This document shows, piece after piece, positions 1-9,676 of a stretch of 64,000 nt of DNA. The notes beneath the pieces were generated by a model, which worked only from the letters and a program-made list of their open reading frames with translations, searched no databases and was not told the DNA's origin. The translations under genes and the position numbers were made by a program. This DNA is from Desulfacinum hydrothermale DSM 13146 (GTDB taxonomy: Bacteria > Desulfobacterota > Syntrophobacteria > Syntrophobacterales > DSM-9756): positions 62,001 to 126,000 of the forward strand of contig NZ_FWXF01000008.1 in the NCBI RefSeq assembly GCF_900176285.1, read 5' to 3'. Positions within the stretch are counted from its first letter, which is position 1, and every line of letters begins with the position of its first letter.

Positions 1-2681
1 TGCCACGGACGCCCATGCCCCGCCTGGATCCCGCCGAACGGGCCCGCACCTTCCAGGAGGTGCAATTGGGATTTGACGAGCAATCCGCCCGGCGTGAAGC
101 CGAAAGGTGCCTCAACTGCGGGGTGTGCAGTGAATGCTACCAGTGCGTGGAGGTCTGCCTGGCCAAGGCGGTGGACCACACCATGGAACCGGTGGAGGAA
201 ACCCTGGAGGTGGGGGCAGTGGTGTATGCCTGCGGGTATGCCCCCTTCGACCCGCGGCGGAAGCCGGAATACGGCTATGGACGCTATCCCAACGTGATAA
301 CCGCTCTGGAGTACGAGAGGATCCTCGCGGCATCGGGCCCCACCAACGGCCATGTGAGACGCCCCAGCGACGGGGCCGTGCCCAAGAAAATGGCCTGGAT
401 CCAGTGCGTGGGGTCCCGGGACGTGACCGTGGGAAAGGATTACTGCTCCAGTGTCTGCTGTATGTACGCCACCAAGCAAGCCGTCGTCACCATGGATCAT
501 GAACCGGATGTGGAAACCACCATCTTCTACATCGATCTGCGGGCCATGGGGAAGGGCTTTGAACGCTATTGGGACCGGGCCGCAACCCGCCACGGCGTGC
601 GCTACGTTCGCTGCCAGATCAGTCGCATCATCGAAACCCCGGAAGGAAACAATCTGGAAGTGACCTACGTGGAAGAGGATGGCCGCCTCCGCACGGAGGT
701 CTTCGACATGGTGATTTTGTCGGTGGGTTTGAGCGTACCGGAAAGCGCCATGGAAACCGCCCAGGCCTTTGGGATGAAAACCGATCGATTCGGATTCGTG
801 GAAACCGATCCGCTGGATCCCGTGGTGAGCCGCCCGGGAATCTACACCTGCGGGGTGAGCGGGGAGCCGAAAGACATTCCGGAAACGGTGGTCGAGGCCA
901 GCGCCGCTGCGGCCTCGGTCCAGAGTCTTCTGTTGGAGGCGAGAAACACCCGGACCACCCCCCCGCTTCAGGTGGAAGAACGATCCCTTCCGGGAGACAT
1001 CCCGCGCATCGGCGTTTTCGTCTGCCACTGCGGCATCAACATCGCCGGGGTGGTGGACGTGGAAGCGGTGGCCGCCTACGCCCGCGGCCTTCCCAATGTG
1101 GTCCATGCGGAAAATCTGCTCTTCACCTGCTCCACCGATTCCACCCAAAAGATCAAGGAGATCATCCGTCAAAAGAATCTGAACCGGGTGGTGGTGGCTT
1201 CGTGTTCGCCCCGCACCCATGAGCCCCTCTTCCAGGACTGTCTGAAGGAGGCGGGGATCAACAAGTATCTCTTTGAGATGGCCAATATCCGCGACCAGTG
1301 TTCCTGGGTGCACGGATCGGATCCCGCCAGGGCCACGGAGAAAGCCAAGGACTTGGTGCGCATGGCCGTTTCCAAATCGCTCTTTTTGGAACCTCTGGAG
1401 GAACTGCCCGTTCCCGTCACTCAGCACGCCCTGGTTTTGGGTGGCGGAGCGGCCGGCATGACGGCGGCCAAAAACCTTGCCGATCAAGGCTTTTTCACCT
1501 ATCTGGTGGAAAAGGAAGACCGTTTGGGCGGTGAGGCGGCCAAGTGGATGCGCCGCCACCCCACGGGACTGGATGTGGCCGGCGCCCTAAGGCAGCTTGT
1601 AAACGAGGTGGAACACCACCCCAACATCCACGTCCTGCTGGAAAGCCGGGTGCTGTCCTTCGAAGGGCATACGGGTCATTTCATCAGCCGGGTGTCCACC
1701 CCCCAGGGTGCGAAAACGCTGGAATACGGCGCCCTGGTGGTGGCCACGGGCGGAGAAGAATACCGGCCGAAGGACTATGGCTACGGCACTGATCCCCGAA
1801 TCCTCACCCAACGTGAATTCCACAAGAGGATCGCCGACGAAGACGCAGCGGCCGCCCAGGTCCGGCACGTGGTGATGATCCAGTGCGTGGGGTCCCGGGA
1901 TGAAGAACGCCCTTATTGCAGTCGGGTCTGCTGCACGGCGGCCGTCTCCAATGCCTTGATGCTCAAGGAAGCCAATCCGGAAGCCCAGATCACCATTCTT
2001 TACCGGGACATCCGCACCTTTGGAAAACGGGAGTTGCTCTACCGCAAGGCGAGGGAAGCCGGCGTTCGGTTCTGCCGCTACAGTCCGGAAGCCAAGCCGG
2101 AGGTGGTTCCCACGGAGGAGGCCGTGCGGGTTCGGGTCCTGGATCAAGGGCTGGGAGAGGTCTTGGAGCTGGCAGCGGATTGGGTGGTGCTCAGCACCGC
2201 CATTGTGCCCCGCATGGACAACCAGGAAGTGGCCGCGCTGTTCAAGCTCAACACCGACCCAGACGGATTCTTCATGGAAGCCCACGCGAAGCTCCGCCCC
2301 CTGGATTTCGCCAACCCCGGCCTGTATCTGTGCGGCCTGGCGCACAGCCCCAAGTTCCTGGAAGAATCCGTGACCCAGGCCAAGGGAGCCGCCGCCCGGG
2401 CGGCCACCATCCTGAGCAAGGACCGACTGCTGGTGGGAGGCCGGGTGGCTGTGGTGGATCCGGCCCGATGCGCCGTGTGCCTGACCTGCGTGCGCACCTG
2501 CCCGTACGAGGTGCCCGTGGTGGCAACGGTCGCCCAGTGGGTGCGCCGGGCGGCCTACATCGACCCGGCCAAGTGCCAGGGCTGTGGGGCCTGCGCCGCC
2601 GAATGTCCGTCCAAGGCCATCCAGCTCCAGCACTTCACCGACGTGCAGCTGCTGGAAAAGACCCGAGCCGCCGTCTGTTGA
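1..2681 (+). CDS. hdrA: HdrA-like FAD/iron-sulfur oxidoreductase, 5' partial
   Basis: HdrA family, soluble electron-transfer subunit of heterodisulfide-reductase-type complexes. The reading frame is open to the left edge of the window and the first Met (position 15) lies just before a cysteine-rich linker (C32, C35, C38, C41, C44, C48 counted from it), so the N-terminal FAD domain is probably outside. Visible order: cysteine linker, HdrA core with the IQCVGSRD motif and a following YCSSVCC motif, a VCHCG motif near residue 337, a second FAD-binding GGGAAG fold near 473-487, a second IQCVGSRD/YCSRVCC set, then two 4Fe-4S ferredoxin motifs near 818-866. It is therefore a tandem of two HdrA modules. 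It lies 308 bp before a second HdrA-like gene. Family is sure, physiological partner is inferred. Confidence 0.9.
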   Translation, partial: PRTPMPRLDPAERARTFQEVQLGFDEQSARREAERCLNCGVCSECYQCVEVCLAKAVDHTMEPVEETLEVGAVVYACGYAPFDPRRKPEYGYGRYPNVITALEYERILAASGPTNGHVRRPSDGAVPKKMAWIQCVGSRDVTVGKDYCSSVCCMYATKQAVVTMDHEPDVETTIFYIDLRAMGKGFERYWDRAATRHGVRYVRCQISRIIETPEGNNLEVTYVEEDGRLRTEVFDMVILSVGLSVPESAMETAQAFGMKTDRFGFVETDPLDPVVSRPGIYTCGVSGEPKDIPETVVEASAAAASVQSLLLEARNTRTTPPLQVEERSLPGDIPRIGVFVCHCGINIAGVVDVEAVAAYARGLPNVVHAENLLFTCSTDSTQKIKEIIRQKNLNRVVVASCSPRTHEPLFQDCLKEAGINKYLFEMANIRDQCSWVHGSDPARATEKAKDLVRMAVSKSLFLEPLEELPVPVTQHALVLGGGAAGMTAAKNLADQGFFTYLVEKEDRLGGEAAKWMRRHPTGLDVAGALRQLVNEVEHHPNIHVLLESRVLSFEGHTGHFISRVSTPQGAKTLEYGALVVATGGEEYRPKDYGYGTDPRILTQREFHKRIADEDAAAAQVRHVVMIQCVGSRDEERPYCSRVCCTAAVSNALMLKEANPEAQITILYRDIRTFGKRELLYRKAREAGVRFCRYSPEAKPEVVPTEEAVRVRVLDQGLGEVLELAADWVVLSTAIVPRMDNQEVAALFKLNTDPDGFFMEAHAKLRPLDFANPGLYLCGLAHSPKFLEESVTQAKGAAARAATILSKDRLLVGGRVAVVDPARCAVCLTCVRTCPYEVPVVATVAQWVRRAAYIDPAKCQGCGACAAECPSKAIQLQHFTDVQLLEKTRAAVC

Positions 2682-2787
2682 AATGTCCAGGAATCTGGGC
2701 TCATGGGCATCGGCCCCTTTTCCACACGCTCCTGGAACCTGCCGGGCCGGGGCCTGGAAGAGGGGACCTGGAAATCCGGAATGAACC

Positions 2788-2816
2788 TTGACGTTGCTTC
2801 TTTTTTCACATACAAA
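2788..2816 (+). promoter_or_regulatory. possible sigma70-type promoter before the second hdrA
   Basis: TTGACG at 2788-2793 and TACAAA at 2811-2816 are separated by 17 bp, in the 308-bp gap between the two HdrA-like genes. Start of transcription would leave a leader of about 165 nt. The rest of the gap shows a CTCGAC/GTCGAG inverted pair near 2891-2915 and a T-rich stretch after it, with no reading frame of note. Pattern match only. Confidence 0.35.
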
Positions 2817-2826
2817 GAGACTGTTT

Positions 2827-2835
2827 TGTGGATAA
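2827..2835 (-). promoter_or_regulatory. single perfect DnaA-box-like 9-mer
   Basis: TGTGGATAA at 2827-2835 is the complement of the consensus DnaA box TTATCCACA. It is the only perfect copy I noticed in the window, and a 9-mer is expected about once in two such windows by chance, so it is not evidence of an origin by itself. It lies downstream of the possible promoter in the hdrA leader. Confidence 0.2.
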
Positions 2836-2989
2836 TCTGCCCAAAGAGACCGGTATGCTAGACTAACCTGGCCAAAACATTTGGAGCCGGCTCGACGCCG
2901 AGATATGTGTCGAGACCGGGGTGTCGTGTTTTTTAGGTTGAGTTTTCACCCTTTTTCGGCTGCAAGGCCACAGAGAGTCGAGGGATCCT

Positions 2990-5758
2990 ATGGCGGGTAC
3001 AAATGAAAAGAAGTTCAAAGGCAATGTGCTTGTGGTGGGCGGTGGCGTTGCCGGCATGAACGCCGCGCTGGACCTGGTCGCCCAGGGCTACCACGTGGAT
3101 CTGGTGGAAAAGGAAGCGGAACTGGGCGGTACGGTGGCCAAGCTGCACCGGCTCTACCCGCTGTGCAGCTGCTGCAAGGCAGCCAATCGGGCCACGGCGT
3201 GCGCCCAACATCCGGATATCAGGGTGTGGACGGAGTCCACTGTGAGCGCCGTGACGGGAAGTGTGGGCGACTTCAAGGTGACGGTTTCCGGTCCCAGCGG
3301 CGAAGAGACTCTGGATGCCGGTGCCGTGGTGCTGGCCCTGGGCGTGGAACCCTTCGATCCCTCGGTTTACGACACCTATGCCTACGCTCAGTTCGAAAAC
3401 GTCATCACCAGCGTGGAATTGGAATGGCTCCAAAAGCCGGTGGGCCCGTTCCAAGGCATCCCCAAGCGGCCTTCCGACGGGGAAGTTCCCAAGAAGGTGG
3501 CCTGGCTCCAATGCGTAGGATCCCGTGAAATCAACAAATGCGACGCTCCCTACTGCTCGTCCGTGTGCTGCATGTACGCCCTGAAGGAAGCGGTGCAGCT
3601 CAAGGATGCCCTGCCGGAAGCCGAAACCACCATCTTCTACATGGACATGCGCACCCACGGTAAGGGCTACGAACGCTACTTCAACGAGGCCAAGGAAAAG
3701 GGTGTTCGGCTGGTGCGCAGCCGAATCCACAGCATCGAGAAGGCGGCGGGAACGGAGAACCTGACCCTGGAATACGTGGACGAAGAGGGCAAGAAACAGG
3801 AAGAGGTCTTCGACCTGGTGGTTCTTTCCGTGGGGCTTCGGCCTTCGGCGGAACTGGAAGAACTGGCCGGAAAGCTGGGGGTCCAGCTTTCCGAAGATCA
3901 TTACGCGGCCACGGACACCTTCAAGCCGGCCGAAACCAACGTTCCCGGCGTCTTTGTGTGCGGCGGTACCACGGGACCCCGGGATGTGCATCAGAGCGTG
4001 GTGGAGGCGGCGGCGGCGGCCGCCAAGGCCGCAACGGCCATCAAGGGAACGTCCAGCAACGGAACGTCACCGGAATTTCGGGACGTGAGCGGTGAAGAGC
4101 CCGCCATCGGCGTGGTCATCAGCTTGTGCCCATCCAAGGGCCCCGACTTCTCCGGGCTGATGGACCCTCTGGTCTCCTTCGTCCAAGGGCTTTCCGGCGT
4201 TGCCTTCGTGGAACGTTTGGACCTGACCGACGGCGAGGCCTTTGCCCGTTTGGGACAGCTTCTTTCGGACAAGAAGGCCAACCGGCTCGTCTACGCCAGC
4301 TGCACCCCCATCATGCACCAGGAACTGGTGGAATGGGCCATGAAAGAGGCGGGACTCAACCCCAGCCTTTATGACTTCGTGGATCTGCGGGCTCTCGGCA
4401 CGGCGCCCGCCGATCTGGAGCGTCTGAAAGATCTTTTCCGAACGGCGGTTCTTCGGGCTCGTCTCCTGGAGCCCATGACCTACACCCAGGTGCCCGTCCA
4501 CAAGGCGGCGCTGGTGGTGGGCGGCGGCCTGGCCGGCATGGAAACCGCCCTGGCCTTGGCCGATATGGACGTTCCCGTGACACTCATCGAAAAGAAGGAC
4601 ACCCTGGGCGGTCATGCGGTCAAGGTACGCAGCACCTGGAAGGGGGAATCGGTCCAGGAATTTTTGAAGGATCGCATCCAGAAGGTGCAAGACCATCCCA
4701 AGATCACCGTGCTCACATCGGCCCAGGTGGTGGGAGCCCGGGGATTTGCCGGAAACTTCATTTCCACCGTGGCGCACAACGGAGATAAGAAAGAAATCGA
4801 ACACGGCGTGGTGGTGCTGGCCACGGGCGCTCATTCCATCAAGCCCGACGAGTACGGATACGGAACACACCCCGGGATCTATCGGTGGTCCGACTTCACC
4901 AAGAAGATGATCGACGATCCGCAAGCCTTCAAGGATGCGCGCTCGGCCGTCTTCATCCAGTGCGTGGGAAGCCGGGAAGCCCAGCGGCCCTACTGCAGCC
5001 GCCTGTGCTGCACCTTCGCCGTGCGCTCGGCCATCGACCTCAAGGCCCAGAATCCCGACATGGACGTGTACGTGCTCTACCGGGAACTGCGCACCTTCGG
5101 GGAACGCGAGCGCATCTACAAGGAAGCCCGGGAAAAGGGTATTGTCTTCATCCGCTACGACCTGGATTCCAAGCCGCAGGTGAAGGTGGAAGGCGATCGG
5201 CTGAAGGTGACGGTGGTCGATCCCATTCTGGATCGCGAGCTGGTGCTCACCCCGGATGTGATCTCGCTTCAAACGGCCATCGTTCCGGCACAAGCGGCGG
5301 ACCTGGCGGCCTTCTACAAGGTGTCGCTCAACGAGGACGGGTTTTACACGGAATCGCCCGCCAAGATGCGCCCGGTGGACGGCGAAACGGAAGGCGTCTT
5401 CTTCGCCGGTCTGGCCCTGGCGCCCAAGGCCGTGGAAGAAAGCCTGGCGGAGGCCTGGGCTGTGGCCGGACGGGCCAAGCGCATCCTGGATCAGGATGTG
5501 ATGCTGGTGGGCGGTGCGGTGGCCGAGGTGGATCCCGACAAATGCGCCGTCTGTCTGACCTGCGTGCGCACTTGTCCCTTTGGCATTCCTTTCATCGACA
5601 GCCTCCAAGGCCACGCTTTCATCGACCCGGCGCTGTGCCAGGGCTGCGGCATGTGTGTGAGCGAATGCCCGGGTAAGGCCATTTCTTTTCGCAGGCTAAG
5701 CGACGACCAGATCCTTCAGATGACCCAAAGCCTCATGCAGGGATCATCGGCCCACTAG
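2990..5758 (+). CDS. hdrA: HdrA-like FAD/iron-sulfur oxidoreductase (second, full length)
   Basis: A 922-residue tandem HdrA protein. Order: FAD-binding GGGVAG fold at residues about 13-30, an LCSCCK cysteine motif, the LQCVGSRE and YCSSVCC motifs, a central segment near 372-384, a second FAD fold (GGGLAG) near 507-524, a second IQCVGSRE/YCSRLCC set, and two C-terminal 4Fe-4S motifs near 851-895. Where the first HdrA has VCHCG, this one reads SLCPSKG, so that cysteine pair is lost. Start ATG is preceded by AGGG 5 nt upstream. mvhD follows after 65 bp in the same direction, so the three genes probably form one electron-transfer unit that passes electrons between ferredoxin, NAD(P)H or a thiol/disulfide partner. 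The exact donor is not visible here. Confidence 0.93.
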   Translation: MAGTNEKKFKGNVLVVGGGVAGMNAALDLVAQGYHVDLVEKEAELGGTVAKLHRLYPLCSCCKAANRATACAQHPDIRVWTESTVSAVTGSVGDFKVTVSGPSGEETLDAGAVVLALGVEPFDPSVYDTYAYAQFENVITSVELEWLQKPVGPFQGIPKRPSDGEVPKKVAWLQCVGSREINKCDAPYCSSVCCMYALKEAVQLKDALPEAETTIFYMDMRTHGKGYERYFNEAKEKGVRLVRSRIHSIEKAAGTENLTLEYVDEEGKKQEEVFDLVVLSVGLRPSAELEELAGKLGVQLSEDHYAATDTFKPAETNVPGVFVCGGTTGPRDVHQSVVEAAAAAAKAATAIKGTSSNGTSPEFRDVSGEEPAIGVVISLCPSKGPDFSGLMDPLVSFVQGLSGVAFVERLDLTDGEAFARLGQLLSDKKANRLVYASCTPIMHQELVEWAMKEAGLNPSLYDFVDLRALGTAPADLERLKDLFRTAVLRARLLEPMTYTQVPVHKAALVVGGGLAGMETALALADMDVPVTLIEKKDTLGGHAVKVRSTWKGESVQEFLKDRIQKVQDHPKITVLTSAQVVGARGFAGNFISTVAHNGDKKEIEHGVVVLATGAHSIKPDEYGYGTHPGIYRWSDFTKKMIDDPQAFKDARSAVFIQCVGSREAQRPYCSRLCCTFAVRSAIDLKAQNPDMDVYVLYRELRTFGERERIYKEAREKGIVFIRYDLDSKPQVKVEGDRLKVTVVDPILDRELVLTPDVISLQTAIVPAQAADLAAFYKVSLNEDGFYTESPAKMRPVDGETEGVFFAGLALAPKAVEESLAEAWAVAGRAKRILDQDVMLVGGAVAEVDPDKCAVCLTCVRTCPFGIPFIDSLQGHAFIDPALCQGCGMCVSECPGKAISFRRLSDDQILQMTQSLMQGSSAH

Positions 5759-5823
5759 ACAAGACTTCGGAAAGGAATGCATCGATCCACTGGCACAGGA
5801 CGACAAGATAAGGAGTTGGTCTC

Positions 5824-6231
5824 ATGAGCGACTTTGAACCCCAAATCGTTGCCTTTTGCTGTTCCAATTGCGCGTCCTCGGCGGCGCAGATTTCCGAAAA
5901 GATGGCCCTCAGCCTGCCGCCCAACGTGAAGGTAATCCAGTTGCCCTGCACGGGCCGCCTGGATAGCCTGCATCTGCTCAAGGCCTTGGAAGCCGGAGCG
6001 GACGGGGTCTATGTGGCCGGCTGCCAGCCGGACAGCTGCCAATACAAACACGGCGTGGAAAAGGCGGAAAAGAAGGTTCGCTACGTCCAGGGAGTCCTCA
6101 CCGACCTGGGGCTGGAACCCGAGCGGGTGGCTCTCTATCACATGATGGCCGGAAAGGGCCAGCTGTTCGTGGAAGCGGCCGAACAGATGGTTGAAAAGAT
6201 CAAGGAATTGGGGCCGAACCCGGCCAAGTAG
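5824..6231 (+). CDS. mvhD: MvhD-type hydrogenase/Hdr iron-sulfur subunit
   Basis: Small (135 residues) 2Fe-2S protein of the MvhD/FrhD family, which docks on HdrA and links it to a hydrogenase or formate dehydrogenase. Cysteines C12, C13, C16, C42, C67 and C72 match the family pattern, including the PCTGR and VAGCQPDSC motifs. Start ATG has AGGAG 8 nt upstream. It ends the hdrA cluster and is followed by a strong terminator. No hydrogenase or formate dehydrogenase large subunit lies in the window, so the partner is either upstream of it or encoded elsewhere. Confidence 0.93.
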   Translation: MSDFEPQIVAFCCSNCASSAAQISEKMALSLPPNVKVIQLPCTGRLDSLHLLKALEAGADGVYVAGCQPDSCQYKHGVEKAEKKVRYVQGVLTDLGLEPERVALYHMMAGKGQLFVEAAEQMVEKIKELGPNPAK

Positions 6232-6262
6232 CCTTTCGCTGGACCAAAAGGAGACAAAAAGG

Positions 6263-6292
6263 AAAGGGGCGTCCTTGGGACGCCCCTTTTTT
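6263..6292 (+). terminator. rho-independent terminator after mvhD, probably bidirectional
   Basis: A 12-bp perfect stem (6263-6274 with 6278-6289: AAAGGGGCGTCC / GGACGCCCCTTT) has a 3-nt TTG loop and runs into a T tract. It lies between convergent mvhD and folD. The A-run on the left arm gives a T-run on the other strand, so it can serve both operons. Confidence 0.92.
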
Positions 6293-6344
6293 CATCCATC
6301 GAACGAAGGCTGAGAGCCAAGCGGCCTCAGCCCGACAAAATACC

Positions 6345-7235
6345 TTATTCCTTGATGTTGTTGTGCACCTTACAGGCCCGCACCGTGTTCTTCATGAGCA
6401 TGGTGATGGTCATGGGGCCCACACCACCGGGAACCGGCGTGATGGCGCTGGCCACTTCCTTGGCCTCATCGAAGGCCACATCGCCCTTCAGGATGCGTTT
6501 GCCATCTGCGGTGCGACCCACTTCGTTCACGCCCACGTCGATGACCACCGCACCCGGCTTGATCCAGTCGCCCTTGACGTATTCCGTCACACCGGCGGCC
6601 ACGATCAGGATGTCCGCGCGCTTAGTGTGGAACTGAACGTCCTTGGTGCGGGTGTGGCAGACGGTCACCGTGGCGTTGGCGCCCGGGCCCTTTTGCATCA
6701 TCATGACGGCAATGGGCTTGCCCACGATGTTGGATCGGCCGACCACCACCACCTCGGCTCCGGAGGTTTCCGTGCCGGAGCGGATGAGCAGCTCCTGGAT
6801 GCCCGCCGGGGTGCAGGGCAGGTAGTCGGGCTGACCGATCATGAGCTTACCCACGTTGAAGGGATGAAAGGCATCCACGTCCTTGCCGGGATCGATGGCG
6901 TAGAGAACCTTGTTTTCATTGATGTGCTTGGGAAGCGGAAGCTGGATCAAGATGCCGTCGATCTTGGGATCCTTGTTGTACTTGTCGATGAGGGCAAGCA
7001 GGGCTTCTTCCGAGATATCGGCCGGTTGGTTGTCCTGCACCGAGTAGAAACCCAGGTCGTGGGCGGCCTTCTGCTTGGCCCGCACATAGCTCTGGGACGC
7101 CGGATTTTCCCCCACCAGGATCGTCACCAGGCCGGGTTCCACACCGTATTTTTCCTTGATTCGTTGGACCTCTTCTTTCAGTTCCGCCCGAATCTCCTTG
7201 GCCACCTCGGCCCCTTTGATGAGCTTCGCCGACAT
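6345..7235 (-). CDS. folD: methylenetetrahydrofolate dehydrogenase / methenyl-THF cyclohydrolase
   Basis: Bifunctional FolD, cytosolic, 296 residues. It interconverts 10-formyl-, methenyl- and methylene-tetrahydrofolate with NAD(P)H. The catalytic pair Y50 and K54 (SYVRAKQKAA) and the C-terminal PVPGGVGPMT motif are present. The start chosen is the ATG at 7235, with GGAGAGGAG upstream and the family-typical N-terminus; an in-frame ATG 19 codons earlier has no such support. It lies 73 bp downstream of fhs and shares its transcript. In a sulfate reducer the pair usually serves the methyl branch of the reductive acetyl-CoA pathway. Confidence 0.97.
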   Translation of the reverse strand: MSAKLIKGAEVAKEIRAELKEEVQRIKEKYGVEPGLVTILVGENPASQSYVRAKQKAAHDLGFYSVQDNQPADISEEALLALIDKYNKDPKIDGILIQLPLPKHINENKVLYAIDPGKDVDAFHPFNVGKLMIGQPDYLPCTPAGIQELLIRSGTETSGAEVVVVGRSNIVGKPIAVMMMQKGPGANATVTVCHTRTKDVQFHTKRADILIVAAGVTEYVKGDWIKPGAVVIDVGVNEVGRTADGKRILKGDVAFDEAKEVASAITPVPGGVGPMTITMLMKNTVRACKVHNNIKE

Positions 7236-7308
7236 AATCTCCTCTCCTTTCCTGCAAAAGAAGCGGCGGGGAGGCATGTCCCCGCCGTCCATGTTTTGCC
7301 TCGGGCGC

Positions 7309-9072
7309 TTAGAAGAGCCCCATCACCTTGCCGGTCTTCACGTCCACATCGATGCGGCGGAAGGCTGGGTTGGAGGAGGTGCCGGGCATGAGGCTGATGG
7401 CGCCGGCGCAGGGACAGAGGAACTTGGCGCCGGAGTAGATCAACACGTCGCGGATGGGAAGCACCCAGCCCTTGGGCACGCCCTTGAGCGCCGGGTCATG
7501 GCTGAGGCTCAGGTGGGTCTTCACCATCATGGTGGCGAAGTCGTCGTACTTGGGATCGGACTCGAACATCTTGGCCTTGGCTTCCGCTTCCGGCGTCCAG
7601 GCCACCCCGTCGGCACCGTAGACTTCCTTGGCGATCATTTCCACACGATCACGCAGCTTCATCTCCAGCGGATAGAGGAACTTGAATTCGCTTTCCTCGT
7701 TGCAGGCATCCATGACCGCATCGGCCAACTCCAGGGCTCCTTCTCCGCCCTTGAGCCAGTGTTCGGACAAGGCGCAGCGGGCCCCGGCCGCCTCGGCCGC
7801 CTTGCGCACCACCTCGATCTCGTCCTTGGTGTCCGTGTGGAACGCGTTGATGCACACCACCGGATTGATACCGGACTTGCGGATCACATTGATCATGTGA
7901 ACCATGTTGGGCAAGCCCTTTTCCACCAGCTTCACATTTTCCTTGGTGTATTCTTCGGGCAGCGGGAGGCCTGCCACCACCTTGGGGCCGCCGCCATGCA
8001 TCTTGAGGGCGCGGATGGTGGTGGTGAGCACCGAGACGTGCGGCTTCAGACCGCTGAAGCGGCATTTGACGTTCCAGAACTTCTCGAATCCGATGTCTGC
8101 GGCAAAACCCGATTCGGTCACGTGGTAGTCGAAGAGCTTCAGGCCCACGCGGTCGCCGATGATGGACGACTGGCCCACGGCGATGTTGGCGAACGGACCC
8201 GCATGAACCATACAGGGTTGGTATTCGGCCGTGCTGCACAGAGTGGGGTTGATGGACTCCACCATGAAGGCCGTCATGGCGCCCGCCACTTCCAGATCGC
8301 CCGTGGTGACCGGGTTGCCGCGCTTGTCGAAGGCCACCGTGATGTTGGCCATGCGCTCGCGCAAATCGGCCAGATCCCGCACCACGGCGAGGATGGCCAT
8401 GATCTCGGAACTTACGGCGATGCCGAACTTGGACTGCATGGTGTAGCCGTCGTAGCGGCCGCCGAGGCCGATCACGATGTTGCGAAGGGCCTGGGCACAG
8501 AAGTCGATGATCCAGCCCATCTCCACGCGGGTGGGATCGACGTCCAGGCGGCGCATCTTGGTCAAGCGATCCAACTGTTCATCGGTATAATTGCGTTCAT
8601 GTTGCATACGCGCCGTCAGGGCCACCATGGCCAGGTTGTGGGCGTTCATGATGTTGTTGATGTCGCCCGTCAGGCCCATGGAGAACTCGGTCATGGGGAT
8701 GAGCAGCGCGTTGCCGCCGCCGGCCGCCGTTCCCTTGATGTTCATGGTGGGTCCGCCCGAAGGCTGACGCAGGCAGCCGCCCACGCTCACGCCGCGCTTG
8801 CCCAAGCCTTCCATCAAGCCCAAAGAGGTGGTGGACTTGCCTTCGCCCAGCGGCGTGGGCGTGATGGCGGTCACCTCGATGTACTTTCCATCGGGCTTGT
8901 CTTTGCGGCGCTCCATGATGTTCATGAAGTTGAGCCGGCACAGACGCCCCACCGGAATCACTTCGTCCTTTTCCAGCCCCAAGCGCTCGCGCCACTCATC
9001 GGGCGTGGGCATGTTCTTTTCGGCTGCTTCCGAAATCTGCCAGTCGGCCATTTTAGTCGGATCGTAGGGCAT
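7309..9072 (-). CDS. fhs: formate-tetrahydrofolate ligase
   Basis: Formyl-THF synthetase, 587 residues, which joins formate to tetrahydrofolate at the cost of ATP. The P-loop [11 protein letters not shown] lies near residues 72-82 and the [15 protein letters not shown] region follows. Length is slightly above the usual 555-560 because of a longer N-terminus. GAGTTAGGAGG stands just before the start. It is the first gene of a leftward fhs-folD unit. Together with the adjacent hdrA-mvhD genes it supports a C1 pathway running through tetrahydrofolate. Confidence 0.98.
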   Translation of the reverse strand: MPYDPTKMADWQISEAAEKNMPTPDEWRERLGLEKDEVIPVGRLCRLNFMNIMERRKDKPDGKYIEVTAITPTPLGEGKSTTSLGLMEGLGKRGVSVGGCLRQPSGGPTMNIKGTAAGGGNALLIPMTEFSMGLTGDINNIMNAHNLAMVALTARMQHERNYTDEQLDRLTKMRRLDVDPTRVEMGWIIDFCAQALRNIVIGLGGRYDGYTMQSKFGIAVSSEIMAILAVVRDLADLRERMANITVAFDKRGNPVTTGDLEVAGAMTAFMVESINPTLCSTAEYQPCMVHAGPFANIAVGQSSIIGDRVGLKLFDYHVTESGFAADIGFEKFWNVKCRFSGLKPHVSVLTTTIRALKMHGGGPKVVAGLPLPEEYTKENVKLVEKGLPNMVHMINVIRKSGINPVVCINAFHTDTKDEIEVVRKAAEAAGARCALSEHWLKGGEGALELADAVMDACNEESEFKFLYPLEMKLRDRVEMIAKEVYGADGVAWTPEAEAKAKMFESDPKYDDFATMMVKTHLSLSHDPALKGVPKGWVLPIRDVLIYSGAKFLCPCAGAISLMPGTSSNPAFRRIDVDVKTGKVMGLF

Positions 9073-9318
9073 GTTTTCCTCCTAACTCTGTGGCAGTTGA
9101 TGGTTAAGGTTCGAGGAAAAGGCACCAGCGCGTCAAATGAGCGGCCCGGCCCTTTTCGGCTTACCCCCTGCACGGATCCATCCCGGGCCCTCTCGCGGCG
9201 GGATCGGTCCCGAATGGATTCGCTGAGCGCTTGAGCACAAAAAGACGCGAAGTCGGCTTCCGGAGCGGCCCAACGGAGGGCACACCCCGATCACGATATA
9301 TTTTTCACATTCACCGGA

Positions 9319-9347
9319 AACCTACTTGAGCTTTTTCCCCTTGTCAA
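9319..9347 (-). promoter_or_regulatory. possible promoter of fhs-folD
   Basis: On the minus strand TTGACA (9347-9342) and TAGGTT (9324-9319) are 17 bp apart. The -35 is perfect and the -10 is weak. It would give fhs a leader of about 240 nt. I see no known riboswitch fold in that leader by eye. Confidence 0.35.
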
Positions 9348-9572
9348 GCGGAAAAGGTCATTGGAAATTCATTGTTTAAGGTTAGTTGTGCTTTTTGCAT
9401 ACCTGTCACAACCTCTCGACGGGATGTGCAAAAGGCGGCTGGAGGTGTTCAAAAAGGGTCGATGCCAGTGGAAAGGTTGCTGGACCGGCGGACGAGGTGT
9501 CCATTCGGTCCAGGAAAAGAGCACAAGGTGTTCAGGAGTTTATCTTTTAATAGCAATAAGTTGGCAATCCTT

Positions 9573-9601
9573 TTGACATTTGAACAGCCCTTGACTACGA
9601 T
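9573..9601 (+). promoter_or_regulatory. probable sigma70 promoter of dnaN
   Basis: TTGACA at 9573-9578 and TACGAT at 9596-9601 with an ideal 17-bp spacer, about 75 bp before the dnaN start. It suggests dnaN has its own promoter rather than being read from dnaA. Confidence 0.5.
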
Positions 9602-9676
9602 GACGAACCCTTATGCAAACAAAGAAAAGAAAAAAAAGGTCATCAGCCAGCCCATAACACAGGCGGGAGTGGAACC

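Larger units (their letters stand above)
9073..9676. other. 604-bp divergent control region between fhs and dnaN
   Basis: I find no convincing gene here. Reading frames in the region are short and have no family resemblance. The left half holds a likely leader of fhs, the right half becomes AT-richer near 9540-9680 and holds the likely dnaN promoter. No cluster of DnaA boxes is visible, so I do not call it an origin. Confidence 0.6.

Noticed and set aside
1587-2633. 348-codon minus-strand frame across the first hdrA
   Set aside because: Shadow of a well-supported gene.
2827-2835. Origin at the single DnaA box
   Set aside because: One 9-mer is expected by chance at nearly this rate, and no cluster or AT-rich unwinding element surrounds it.
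4067-5614. 515-codon minus-strand open frame inside the second hdrA
   Set aside because: Same shadow effect; no start signal or domain, and the plus strand is a clear HdrA.
7156-9234. Long plus-strand frame across fhs
   Set aside because: Antisense to fhs, histidine-rich and without any recognisable family.
9073-9318. THF riboswitch in the fhs leader
   Set aside because: The leader is long, but I could not find the conserved core by eye. A covariance-model search would settle it.
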